From Ruminococcus sp. (lineage in GTDB: Bacteria > Bacillota > Clostridia > Oscillospirales > Ruminococcaceae): DNA of 64,000 bases. The DNA is taken from assembly GCA_024697545.1 (NCBI GenBank), contig JAILFN010000027.1, positions 1 through 64,000 of the forward strand. Reading direction: 5' to 3'. Positions within the stretch are counted from its first letter, which is position 1. Each line of letters starts with the position of its first letter. Shown here one piece after another: positions 24,311 through 32,550 of this stretch. Below the pieces are notes generated by a model. The model worked only from the letters and a program-made list of their open reading frames with translations. It was not told where the DNA came from and made no database searches. Position numbers and translations under genes: made by a program.

Positions 24311-25584
24311 GATGCCTCCCGTTTTTTCTTTCTCTTCGGCAGATACCTGCCGAATTTTTTGTAAAGCTTCTTTGCAAGCTTTGTCTTTCGGAATCTTATA
24401 AGCAGGATCACCGCGGCGATCTTCCAGACCGCCCCGAAAGCCACGCCCGCTGCCGAAAGCTTTTTGAACTTTGCTTCCCTCGCCGAAAGGTCGGCTGAGG
24501 CTATGATATAGTGGCGGTAGCAGGGTTCCACCGTCTGAATACGGTCGTTGAGGCGTGAAAGCTCACGCAGGCGGGTGATCTTTATATCCTCAGGCGGATA
24601 GAATCCCGCGCGTATCTCTCGGTTCAGCTCACCGATCTTCTCAAGCTGCCCGAGGGCGAAGCTGTCCTCCCCCGCGATGTTGTGCTGAGCATAGATATCC
24701 GTATCGGCGGTCTTGCCGTCGAATATCCCTTCACCGCCCGCACCGTATTCCGCGAGGGCAGCAAGCGCCGTCAGCGCCTGAGCCGTCGATATCACCTCCG
24801 ACTCCCCGTCGGGGGTGTGGGAAAACCCGCCGTCGCTGCCGCGGCAGGAAAAGAGTATATCTATCGGACGCGCACCGTCTGACCCGACGAGATCATCGTT
24901 CAGCGACGCACGGCTGCTTTGGCTGCACGCGGCTATTATGCACCACGCCGCGGTCTCGCAGCTCATGCCGCCGATGTTTTCGGTGAGCCATTTTTCGGCG
25001 CGGTCGGCGGCATCGCCGTCAAGCACCGTCAGTGCCATAGCGGTGATATCCGCGTCCGAGCCCATGAGCCCGAACCCGCCGTCAGGCTGCTGCATAGAGG
25101 TAAGCCGCTGCTCTGCCGCCGTGCTTTCATAGCCGTTCAGCCGCTGCGACAGCACCACCCAGACAAGCTCATTGCAGCCCGCCTCGTCAAGGGCAGCGCC
25201 GCTCATGTCAGAGCCCTTGCCGCCAAGCAATGCAAGGGTGACGTTCCTTCGGGCGGGTTCGGTGAGAAGCTCGCCGTCAGTTACATCGGGAACGCCCGCA
25301 GCAGCTATGTATCCCTCAAAATCGTCCTCAAGACCGAGAGCGTGCTCGGCTATCATGAACCAGTCGGCTTCAGAGCTTCCTGCCATATCTTCGGCTATGA
25401 AGCCCTCCGCCAGACTGCTGCCTCCGACGCGCTCCCCCTCCCAGTCTATCGTTTCTTCGACTGCAGCGATATACATCTCATCGGTTATTATATCACGGTC
25501 TGCCGTTTCGGCGTATGCGGTGAGCGGCGACATGAAGACCGCTGCGGCTGCGATAACAGCCGTTCGCTCAATAAACATTCTCAT
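24307..25584 (-). CDS. Secreted, membrane-anchored alpha/alpha-barrel protein (prenyltransferase/squalene-cyclase fold)
   Basis: 425 residues. A signal peptide (ERTAVIAAAAVFMSPLTAYA) is followed by helical repeats of the terpene-cyclase/prenyltransferase fold; the clearest repeats are MQQPDGGFGLMGSDADITAM and SDGGFSHTPDGESEVISTAQ. One C-terminal helix (GAVWKIAAVILLI) and a very basic tail anchor it. This fold also forms the N-terminal domain of intrinsic factor and transcobalamin. The partner DUF4430 domain is encoded by the gene before it and by the one four genes on. No cyclase DXDD-type catalytic motif stands out. Start: ATG 25584, preceded by GGGGGAG; the GTG at 25599 lies inside the overlap. 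Confidence 0.78.
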   Translation of the reverse strand: MRMFIERTAVIAAAAVFMSPLTAYAETADRDIITDEMYIAAVEETIDWEGERVGGSSLAEGFIAEDMAGSSEADWFMIAEHALGLEDDFEGYIAAAGVPDVTDGELLTEPARRNVTLALLGGKGSDMSGAALDEAGCNELVWVVLSQRLNGYESTAAEQRLTSMQQPDGGFGLMGSDADITAMALTVLDGDAADRAEKWLTENIGGMSCETAAWCIIAACSQSSRASLNDDLVGSDGARPIDILFSCRGSDGGFSHTPDGESEVISTAQALTALAALAEYGAGGEGIFDGKTADTDIYAQHNIAGEDSFALGQLEKIGELNREIRAGFYPPEDIKITRLRELSRLNDRIQTVEPCYRHYIIASADLSAREAKFKKLSAAGVAFGAVWKIAAVILLIRFRKTKLAKKLYKKFGRYLPKRKKKREAS

Positions 25585-27397
25585 AAAGCTCCCCCGCACT
25601 GCTGTCGCCGATATCTCTGCCCGCCGCCAGCGTGAATCTCAGCTGCAAAAGGTCGCCGTCCCTGAGGTGAAGATCCCCCGCGCCGTAGCTTATATAATGA
25701 CCGTTCACCGCTATCATCCAGCCCGAAAGTGAGGTAAAGTCGCGCTCGCCTATGCTGTCTGGAGAATCGGTGCCGCTGAATCTTACATCGTTGTCCGCTT
25801 CCAGCTCCTCCCTGAGCGGCTCGGGGATCGCCGCGCCGTATGCCATGCCTTCCCTGCTGATACGCGCTATGTATGCGCCCCTCAGCTCGACTGTAAAGCC
25901 GTTCTCTTCAAGCGTTCTGACTATCGCATCCACCGCCGATTCGCCCTGGCGTATCTCCATATCCGTGTCGGGCATAAGGTCGCCCAGCCCCAGCACAGCC
26001 GCGTCCATGCGTATGCTGCACACGCCGATGACCTCGCCGTCCTCGGCGGCAGCGCAAACTATCACGAAGGCATAATCGGTGCTGCGCCCCTCACTGTCCC
26101 TTACGCGGATATCAAGGGTGTTCTCGCCGCCCGTCAGATTCAGCAGGTAGCTCGTGTACTCGCCCACCCAGCTGCACTTGATCTCGGTGCCGCCCAGCAG
26201 CACGGTGATTCCGTTGTCGTATATCCTTTCGCCCGTGTAGTCCTCAGCTATGAGGTCGAGGGTATAGGTATCGCCGCGGACGCTTTCAGGAACATTGTTG
26301 TATACAAGATGCGGCGCAGTCTCGGGAGTAGTCTCGGCTGTGCGCCTTATAACAAAGCTCTGCTCAAAGCTGCACCTCTCACCGCCGAAGTCCGCAGAGC
26401 CTTTGAGCTTTATGGTGTTGAGCCCTATGTTCAGCGTGCAGGTGTACTCCCCGTCCGCCGAGGTGAGCCTTCTTCCGCCAATGTATGCTTTGAGCTCGGC
26501 ATTCTCTCCGCCTTCTATGTATGCGGTAAAGCTTATGCTCTCGGCAGAGGTGGTCATATCCGAAAGATCCGTCACCAGCCGCGGCTCGGTAATGTGTTCG
26601 GGAGCGCTCTCCTCGCTGCTGCCGTCGTCGGGCAGGCTCTCTTCATCGGGCAGGCTGTCCTTGTCCGAGGGCTTGCTGTCGGGGCGGGTATCGGCGCTGT
26701 CGAGCCATACGGTATATTCCCTGAATCCCGAATGCACCTGTCCGTCCCTGTCGGTGTATGAAGCGTATATCCTTATGCTGTTGCTGCCGTCTGCAAGAGT
26801 AACGCTGCCCGACCAGGGCACCTTTCTGCCGTTGACCTTTACAGTCAGCGTTTTCAGCTTGTAGCTTTTGTTCAGGTGGGTTATGGTAAAGGAATAAAGG
26901 CTTTTTGAAACGTGCTCGCCGTCGCGTATGCTTGTGGTGAAAAGCTGTTCTTCGGTCTCGTCGCCGTCCTGCGGGTCGCCGCCGGGGAGCTCATCATCGT
27001 CAGCCGAAGGGCTGTCGGGAGCAAGCTGCCGCTGTCTGCCGCCATCACCACGGCTCTCGCCGCTGTCCGAAGCGTCGCTGTCCACAGCGTCGTTGTCCTC
27101 GGGCAGCGGCGAGAGCCCGTCGGAGCCCGCTTTTTCTGCGTTCTCCGACGAGCTGTTATCCGCTTTGCTTTCATCGCTATCGTTCTCATCACCATCGGTC
27201 TTATCCTCCTCGGAGCTGCCGACGGGATCATCGCCTGTGCCGTCCATAGCGGTGTTTTCTGCCGCTATCTGAGGCTTAGGCGAAAAGGCAGCGCTCTTCG
27301 GCAATTCGGTGTCCGAAGGCTTCAGTCCTGCCGCGGCAAATACCGCCGCCGCCGCGAATATGACCGCCGCTGTTCGGGATATGTATCTCAGCTTCAT
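25568..27397 (-). CDS. Secreted Ig-like protein with C-terminal DUF4430 domain
   Basis: 609 residues. An N-terminal signal sequence (TAAVIFAAAAVFAAAGLK) is followed by a long acidic, Ser/Asp-rich low-complexity stretch (about 40-150). Three cadherin-like/Ig-like beta modules follow (about 160-450; e.g. GSVTLADGSNSIRIYASY, GLNTIKLKGSADFGGE, GGENTLDIRVRDSEGR). The C-terminal DUF4430 domain starts at VIGVCSIRMDA and ends in LSGWMIAVNGHYISYGAGD and DGDLLQLRFTL. The C-terminal domain resembles the beta domain of cobalamin carriers. It overlaps the alpha/alpha-barrel gene and follows the beta-propeller gene by 39 bp. I infer extracellular capture of a corrinoid. No sorting signal is visible. Confidence 0.78.
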   Translation of the reverse strand: MKLRYISRTAAVIFAAAAVFAAAGLKPSDTELPKSAAFSPKPQIAAENTAMDGTGDDPVGSSEEDKTDGDENDSDESKADNSSSENAEKAGSDGLSPLPEDNDAVDSDASDSGESRGDGGRQRQLAPDSPSADDDELPGGDPQDGDETEEQLFTTSIRDGEHVSKSLYSFTITHLNKSYKLKTLTVKVNGRKVPWSGSVTLADGSNSIRIYASYTDRDGQVHSGFREYTVWLDSADTRPDSKPSDKDSLPDEESLPDDGSSEESAPEHITEPRLVTDLSDMTTSAESISFTAYIEGGENAELKAYIGGRRLTSADGEYTCTLNIGLNTIKLKGSADFGGERCSFEQSFVIRRTAETTPETAPHLVYNNVPESVRGDTYTLDLIAEDYTGERIYDNGITVLLGGTEIKCSWVGEYTSYLLNLTGGENTLDIRVRDSEGRSTDYAFVIVCAAAEDGEVIGVCSIRMDAAVLGLGDLMPDTDMEIRQGESAVDAIVRTLEENGFTVELRGAYIARISREGMAYGAAIPEPLREELEADNDVRFSGTDSPDSIGERDFTSLSGWMIAVNGHYISYGAGDLHLRDGDLLQLRFTLAAGRDIGDSSAGELYENVY

Positions 27398-27436
27398 GCG
27401 CTGCCCTCCTTTCGCGAAAATGCAAAAAACGATCTC

Positions 27437-29821
27437 TTACTTCTTTGTGGTGAGCTTAACGGTCTTTGAGAAAGCGCCGAAGAGCTTGCTGCCGTTTACG
27501 GTCTTGTATGCTCTTACGCGGAACTTGTATGTCTTGCCGGGCTTGAGACCGCTTACGGCTGCCTTTGTGGTGCTGCCTTTCTTGACCCACTTTGCAGTTA
27601 CCCATGCCTTCTTGGAAGCATTGTACTTCTGTATCTGATAGCCGTCAACTCTTGCCACCTTCTTGTATGCGACCTTTATGGTCTTCTTGCCGCAAACGCA
27701 GTTCTTCTTTACGATAACCGCATCGTCGGGCTTGGTGGCGGTGGTCTTTACAGCGGAGAACTTGCCGTACTTCTTCTTGCCGTCAACTATCTTGTAAGCG
27801 CGTACCTTGAACTTCCATACTCTTGCGGACTGGAGATACTTTTCCTTGTGGGTAAGGGTATCAGCCTTGACATCATTTATAAGCTCATACTCGTTCGTAC
27901 CGTGGTTCTTGTAGAACACTTCATAGCCGTCTGCGTTCTCGACCTTGTTCCAGTTGATGCGTACAGCGCCTGTGGTGCAGGTGTACTTATCCTTGATGAC
28001 TACCTGCTCGAGCTTATTAGCTTCATCAACGAGCTTTGCGTAGTCTTCCTCAGCCTTGGTGAGCTTGTCATAGTTGGAAACATTTGCCTTTGCGTCATCG
28101 CTCAGCTTGTCGTAAAGCTCTCTTGCCTTTTCGATAGCCGCCTTGCTGTCGAGAGTTACCTCGCCGATAGCGTCGATGGCAGCGATGGCAGCTTCCATGT
28201 TATCATAATCCTCTGCTGCGAGAACGGTGTACTCAAGCTCTCCGAATACCGCGTCATATTCGTGACCCGTTTCGGTATCGGTGTCGCCGTACTCCATGCC
28301 GTCGAAGCCGAAGCTTACCTCGCCCTTGCCGGCTTTCAGAGCCTCGGCTGCGTTGCCCTCGCCTGCGATGGCAGCATCGGAGATATCCTTCTTTACACCG
28401 TTTGCATAAACAGCGGTAACGGTATACTTGTCAAGGGTGTCGCCCTCCTTGTAAAGGGTCTTGCCGCTTACCTCGACCTTGTCGAGTCTGCTTGTCAGCG
28501 CGAATACTGCGCCCGAATCGTTCTTGAAGAACAGATTGCCGTTTTCGTCAGCCATTACGCTGCACAGGCAGTACTGAGCGTGGCTGCCTACGGGAGTGAA
28601 GAGGGTCGGGCAGGCTTCAACGGTGGTGCCGTCTGCCTTGGTCACAGTCTCGGTCTTCTCGGGAGCGGTCATAGAAGCGTTGTCGTGGAGGACGTATACC
28701 TTTCCGGGAGTGTAGTTTGCGGTGAAGTAAACGTAATTCTCACCGTCCTGATCGGATACCAGTGCGCTGGACTGGCAGTAGCCGTTGGTCTGTACGCCGT
28801 AAACCATCTCAAATTTTTCAGCGTCGATAACTGCGATCTGATGACCTGCGTACTCGCCGTATGCGTTGGACGCACCTACGCCTATGTACACCCTTCCGTT
28901 GGCTGCAACGGGAGTAGAGGTGGAAGCGCCGGGGAGCACCAGTGAATGAACGTTCTTGATATTACCGTCCTCTATGCAGAAGCGGATGAGCAGCTTGCCC
29001 TTTGAGGTAACGAAGTAATAGCCCGTTGTCTCATCATAGCTTACTGCCGAGCGGAGGTCGCCGAACAGGTCGGAAACTACGGAGCTTACGACTGCCTCGC
29101 CTGCCTCGATGCTCTCGTTCTTCTTTACGGCAACGAGCTTGCTGCCCTTGCTGTCGGCATCGCTCACGCCGTTATCGGTGCCGAATACAACGAGATCGTC
29201 GGTGACATATGCGCCTGCCCAGTAGTAACCGCCTGCTGTTGTGTACTTCCATGCAGCCGCCTGCTCCTCGGAGGTATTCTCGGTATCGGTGTCCTCGGTG
29301 GGAAGGCATACGAAGTTTGCGTCTGCCGTCTCACTGTTCCAGAAGCCTGTGTAGAGATAACCGTCCTTGTATACCATCTCGGAATTGGACTGACCGCCCA
29401 GCTCATCGTGATATACCCACAGCGATTCAAAAGTCTCAGCATCAAAAGCCTGGATAGTGCCCTTGCCCATAGCTACAAAGATCTTGCCGTCGGCAGCAAG
29501 GGGCGGTACCATACCGTAGGAGTTGAAGCTTCCCGCAAGATCGCCCGACTTTTCAAGCTTTGCACCTGTGTTCTTATCAAGTGCCTGAAGCTTGTTTGAA
29601 GCAACATAAACGATCTCATCGCCGTTTATCGAGGGCGTACTGGGGGAATTGGACCAGCCCACGGAGATCTGTGTCGCCCACTTGAGGACGGTATCGGTTT
29701 TTTCCCTGGGGGTCTCAACTGTCGTTACCCCGCCGAAAGCCGAAACCGAGGCAGGGAGCGCGCTGACCGAGAGCACGCAGGCAGCAGCCATAGCGGCTGC
29801 TCTTTTCATAAGTCCTTTCAT
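27437..29821 (-). CDS. Secreted beta-propeller (PQQ-like repeat) protein with fibronectin-like tail
   Basis: 794 residues. A signal peptide (MAAACVLSVSALPASVSA) leads into a PQQ-like beta-propeller (about 40-460), with blades such as GDEIVYVASNKLQALDKNTG, DGKIFVAMGKGTIQAFDAET and NGRVYIGVGASNAYG. An Ig-like segment (about 470-560) and a helical FIVAR-like segment (LSDDAKANVSNYDKLTKAEE) follow, then two fibronectin-III-like repeats ending in FGAFSKTVKLTTKK. It is the first gene after the cobalamin-riboswitch-like leader and its terminator, so it is probably the outermost component of the uptake system. The last repeat is close to that of the GH5 cellulase at 12607-14862, suggesting a shared surface or glycan-binding module. 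Ligand unknown. Confidence 0.8.
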   Translation of the reverse strand: MKGLMKRAAAMAAACVLSVSALPASVSAFGGVTTVETPREKTDTVLKWATQISVGWSNSPSTPSINGDEIVYVASNKLQALDKNTGAKLEKSGDLAGSFNSYGMVPPLAADGKIFVAMGKGTIQAFDAETFESLWVYHDELGGQSNSEMVYKDGYLYTGFWNSETADANFVCLPTEDTDTENTSEEQAAAWKYTTAGGYYWAGAYVTDDLVVFGTDNGVSDADSKGSKLVAVKKNESIEAGEAVVSSVVSDLFGDLRSAVSYDETTGYYFVTSKGKLLIRFCIEDGNIKNVHSLVLPGASTSTPVAANGRVYIGVGASNAYGEYAGHQIAVIDAEKFEMVYGVQTNGYCQSSALVSDQDGENYVYFTANYTPGKVYVLHDNASMTAPEKTETVTKADGTTVEACPTLFTPVGSHAQYCLCSVMADENGNLFFKNDSGAVFALTSRLDKVEVSGKTLYKEGDTLDKYTVTAVYANGVKKDISDAAIAGEGNAAEALKAGKGEVSFGFDGMEYGDTDTETGHEYDAVFGELEYTVLAAEDYDNMEAAIAAIDAIGEVTLDSKAAIEKARELYDKLSDDAKANVSNYDKLTKAEEDYAKLVDEANKLEQVVIKDKYTCTTGAVRINWNKVENADGYEVFYKNHGTNEYELINDVKADTLTHKEKYLQSARVWKFKVRAYKIVDGKKKYGKFSAVKTTATKPDDAVIVKKNCVCGKKTIKVAYKKVARVDGYQIQKYNASKKAWVTAKWVKKGSTTKAAVSGLKPGKTYKFRVRAYKTVNGSKLFGAFSKTVKLTTKK

Positions 29822-29855
29822 TTTAAAAGACTCCTTTCAAAAAGATCTCAGCACC

Positions 29856-29889
29856 AAAAAACGGCTCTCCGCCCCTGCGAAAAGCCGTA
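29856..29889 (-). terminator. Intrinsic terminator in the riboswitch expression platform
   Basis: Minus strand ACGGCT...AGCCGT stem with a loop of about 17 nt, followed by TTTTTT, 34 nt before the first gene of the operon. Its place between aptamer and start codon is that of a transcription-attenuating riboswitch. Confidence 0.75.
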
Positions 29890-30074
29890 AAGAAAGCCAT
29901 TTTCCGGAAAATACGCGTAAACCAAACAACGGTACAGCCCGACGATTTTTTCGCGAGCCGCACCCCGACGCAGATATTTCGGAACAAACTATCCTTACGC
30001 CTTCCCATCGAAAGCCGTAAAACGGCAGACGAATTTGCCCAAGGCGGATAAAGCTTGAGCCCGCGCCCTTTGAG

Positions 30075-30312
30075 GACGCCGACCTGCCGCGGCAGTTCTC
30101 CCGACTCATGCTCCGAAGCGTCAGCTTCTTAGGTGCGCCGCCTTCTCACGGAACTCGCTCCGCAATGACCGCACCGCTTTCACGGCGCTTTGGCGTACCC
30201 TTTAAGAACATACACGGTAATGGCAGTTGCGTCGGATTCAAACCGACTTCCCTATTGATCTACTCGGTCAGCAACAGGAGCATAGACCCCTTTGCGCCTT
30301 TCAAACCGCGGC
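30075..30312 (-). ncRNA. Cobalamin riboswitch (probable)
   Basis: Minus-strand transcript, ordered 5' to 3'. A stem GGTC...GACC with TCTA...TAGA is followed by AATAGGGAAGTCGG (30257-30244), GAATCCGAC (to 30231) and GCAACTGCC. After about 110 nt of variable arms comes AGTCGGGAGAACTGCC (30106-30091). The order GGGAA, GAATCC, then AGTCxGGAxxxCTGCC is the conserved core of cobalamin aptamers. The ACTGCC segment departs somewhat from the usual CCCGCxACTG box. The leader runs from the promoter at 30331-30359 to a terminator at 29856-29889. The gap 29822-30426 is thus fully occupied by regulatory sequence. Confidence 0.8.
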
Positions 30313-30330
30313 AAATTTGATACCGATATA

Positions 30331-30359
30331 ATTATAGCACAAAGCTTTTCATTTTTCAA
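30331..30359 (-). promoter_or_regulatory. Promoter of the riboswitch-controlled ECF operon
   Basis: Minus strand TTGAAA (30359-30354), 17-bp spacer, TATAAT (30336-30331). Transcription would start near 30324, immediately before the aptamer. Confidence 0.82.
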
Positions 30360-30360
30360 C

Positions 30361-30409
30361 AAAAAGAAGCACGGATCCGCCAATTTCGTAAAATTAAACA
30401 AATCCGTGC
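30361..30409 (-). terminator. Terminator of the two-component operon
   Basis: GCACGGAT pairs with ATCCGTGC across a long AT-rich loop, followed by TTCTTTTTGTTG on the minus strand. It insulates the histidine kinase gene from the riboswitch promoter just downstream. Confidence 0.75.
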
Positions 30410-30426
30410 AGTTCAGTATGCTTTTA

Positions 30427-31791
30427 TTATTTACCTTTAAGACGGTGCTTTTGCAGACGCTTGTCAGAGCTTTTCAGCGGGAGCTTTACTTTGAAGGTAA
30501 CGCGCTCGCCCTCAACGGTGCAGCTTATCCTGCCCTTATGCGCGTCCGTGACGGTCTTAGCTATCGAGAGCCCTATGCCGCTGCCGCCCGTTTCTCTGGT
30601 GCGTGAGCTGTCGCCGCGGTAGAAGCGGTCAAACAGCTGCTCGGTATCGCCCTGCGGCGGGTCGGCGCAAAGGTTTGATACGCTGAGCCGCACCTGCTTT
30701 GAGCTGACGCTCAGCCCGAACTCTATCGGCTTGTCCTCCATGCCGTACTTCACGGCGTTTTCGAGCAGCGTGGAGATCAGCATTTTCAGCATCTTCTCAT
30801 CGCCGAAAACGACAGCGCCTTCGGCTATATCGGCTTCAAGCGGCTTGCCCTTTGACATACAAAGTATCGAGAAATCGTCCGCGAACTCATTTGCCATCGC
30901 GGAGATATCCACATCTGTGAAGCTGACCCGCTGGCTCTCGCTCGACTTCGCGAGCATCAGCATCTGCCCGAGCAGCTCGCTCAGGCGGTCGGTCTGGTTT
31001 ATGGTGCTGCGCGTCCATTCGTTCTCGCCGCCCGTCATTTCAAGCACCTCTGTATTGGCGCGTATGATCGCAAGCGGGGTCTTGAGCTCGTGTCCCGCGT
31101 CGGTTATGAAGCGGCGCTGCTTTTCATAATTGCTTACCACGGGGCTTACGACGCGCTTTGAGACCAGTATTATTATGACCGAAAACACCACAAGCAGCCC
31201 CAGGGCTATCCCCGCGGATATCTTTGCGGTCATGATCGCCGCAGACACGCCCGTGCCGAAATCGTAAAAGACCACAAGTGTGCTTCCGTCGCTCTGTTTT
31301 TTTACGGCATAGCGGAACTCCATGCCGTTATAGAACGCACGCTCGCCGCCGCTGCTGTAAACATCAAGGGCATACTTCTGCGCCGTGTCGCTCGATATAG
31401 TCGCTATATGACCCGTATCGAGCGTCGTCACCTTTCCGCTGCTGTCTATCTTTGCACTGAAAAAGCGTATGATAAACTTCTGCTCGGTGTCGGTACGCTT
31501 GTCGTTGAACATTCTTCCCGGCTCCATGTCGGAGTCCCAATCCTCCGGCGGGTGCATTTCATTATCATTGCTTACGGGCGGTCTTTCACGGCGAGTGGTG
31601 TAATCCTCCTTGCCGTGATACGGAAGCTTGCCGTCGTTTTTGACGAGCATATCAAGCGCTTCATCTGCCTGATTCAGGGCACGGCTGAAATTCAGTCCGT
31701 TTATCAGACCAAGCATGAGCAGCTCGATCACGAGCAGCGCCATTATCGCGGCGGCGGAAAATCTAAGGCTCAGCTTTTTAAGCATCATCAT
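30427..31791 (-). CDS. Membrane sensor histidine kinase
   Basis: 454 residues. Two membrane helices (SAAAIMALLVIELLMLGLI; KISAGIALGLLVVFSVIIIL) flank an extracellular sensor of about 150 residues. The phospho-acceptor His is in FITDAGHELKTPLAIIRANT (near 245). ATP-binding N box LLENAVKYG and G box GGSGIGLSIA follow. There is no clear HAMP domain. It overlaps the response regulator gene by 14 bp, so the two form one operon. The signal is unknown; nothing nearby names a target. Confidence 0.93.
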   Translation of the reverse strand: MMMLKKLSLRFSAAAIMALLVIELLMLGLINGLNFSRALNQADEALDMLVKNDGKLPYHGKEDYTTRRERPPVSNDNEMHPPEDWDSDMEPGRMFNDKRTDTEQKFIIRFFSAKIDSSGKVTTLDTGHIATISSDTAQKYALDVYSSGGERAFYNGMEFRYAVKKQSDGSTLVVFYDFGTGVSAAIMTAKISAGIALGLLVVFSVIIILVSKRVVSPVVSNYEKQRRFITDAGHELKTPLAIIRANTEVLEMTGGENEWTRSTINQTDRLSELLGQMLMLAKSSESQRVSFTDVDISAMANEFADDFSILCMSKGKPLEADIAEGAVVFGDEKMLKMLISTLLENAVKYGMEDKPIEFGLSVSSKQVRLSVSNLCADPPQGDTEQLFDRFYRGDSSRTRETGGSGIGLSIAKTVTDAHKGRISCTVEGERVTFKVKLPLKSSDKRLQKHRLKGK

Positions 31792-32464
31792 ACTCCAGAC
31801 TGTAACCTGCGCCCCTTGCGGCGCGGATAGCTACCTTTGAGCCGACAGCAGCGAGCTTCTTGCGGATATAGGATATGTAAACCCATACCACGCTTATCTC
31901 GGCATCGCTGTCAAAGCCCCATATCTTCTCCATGAACTTTTCGGTGGATATCAGCATATGCGGGTTTCGCATCATGTATTCAAGCATCTGAAATTCCTTG
32001 TTGCCGAGCCTTGTGCTGCCGCCGCCCGAGGTTATCTCAAAGGTAGACCTTGAAAGCGAAAGATCGCCGAACCTGAGCTCGTCCGAAGGTGCCGCCCCCG
32101 AAGTTCCCAGCCTTCTGGTCATGGCGCGCACCCTTGCCATAAGCTCGCTCATAGCAAAAGGCTTTGTGAGGTAATCGTCAGCGCCGGCGTCAAGACCCTC
32201 TACCCTGTCTTCGATCTCGCTCTTTGCGGTGAGCAACAGCACGGGTATGGCGTTGCCCGAGCGGCGTATCTCTTTAAGAGCGGTCACGCCGTCCATCACG
32301 GGCATCATTATGTCCATGATGAGCGCATCATAATTACCCGCTGCAAGATAATCTACGGCATCTTTTCCGTTGTGGACTATATCCACCGAATAGTTATTGT
32401 GTTTCAGCGCCGCACCGAGTGCGTCTGCAAGTGCCTTTTCGTCCTCTGCAAGCAGAAGTCTCAT
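31778..32464 (-). CDS. OmpR/PhoB-family response regulator
   Basis: 228 residues. The receiver domain (1-115) has acidic residues in LLAEDEKAL, the phosphorylated Asp in YDALIMDIMMPVMDG (near 51) and Lys in LTAKSE. The C-terminal winged helix has LGNKEFQMLEYMMRNPHMLI and VWVYISYIRKKL. It is first in a two-gene operon with the kinase; GGAGGTGCGGGAGC precedes the ATG. Confidence 0.95.
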   Translation of the reverse strand: MRLLLAEDEKALADALGAALKHNNYSVDIVHNGKDAVDYLAAGNYDALIMDIMMPVMDGVTALKEIRRSGNAIPVLLLTAKSEIEDRVEGLDAGADDYLTKPFAMSELMARVRAMTRRLGTSGAAPSDELRFGDLSLSRSTFEITSGGGSTRLGNKEFQMLEYMMRNPHMLISTEKFMEKIWGFDSDAEISVVWVYISYIRKKLAAVGSKVAIRAARGAGYSLEYDDA

Positions 32465-32490
32465 GCTCCCGCACCTCCGTTTCGTTATGT

Positions 32491-32519
32491 TTTATACATC
32501 ATACCATATAAACCTTAAA
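32491..32519 (-). promoter_or_regulatory. Promoter of the two-component operon
   Basis: Minus strand TTTAAG (32519-32514), 17-bp spacer, TATAAA (32496-32491). The match to consensus is weaker than for other promoters in the window. Confidence 0.5.
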
Positions 32520-32550
32520 ACTACCATAAAGCCCCGAAAAAGATCCCGCC

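Noticed and set aside
27848-28945. 365-aa plus-strand frame opposite the propeller gene
   Set aside because: Antisense shadow; its low-complexity Leu/Val/Gly content mirrors the codon bias of the real gene.
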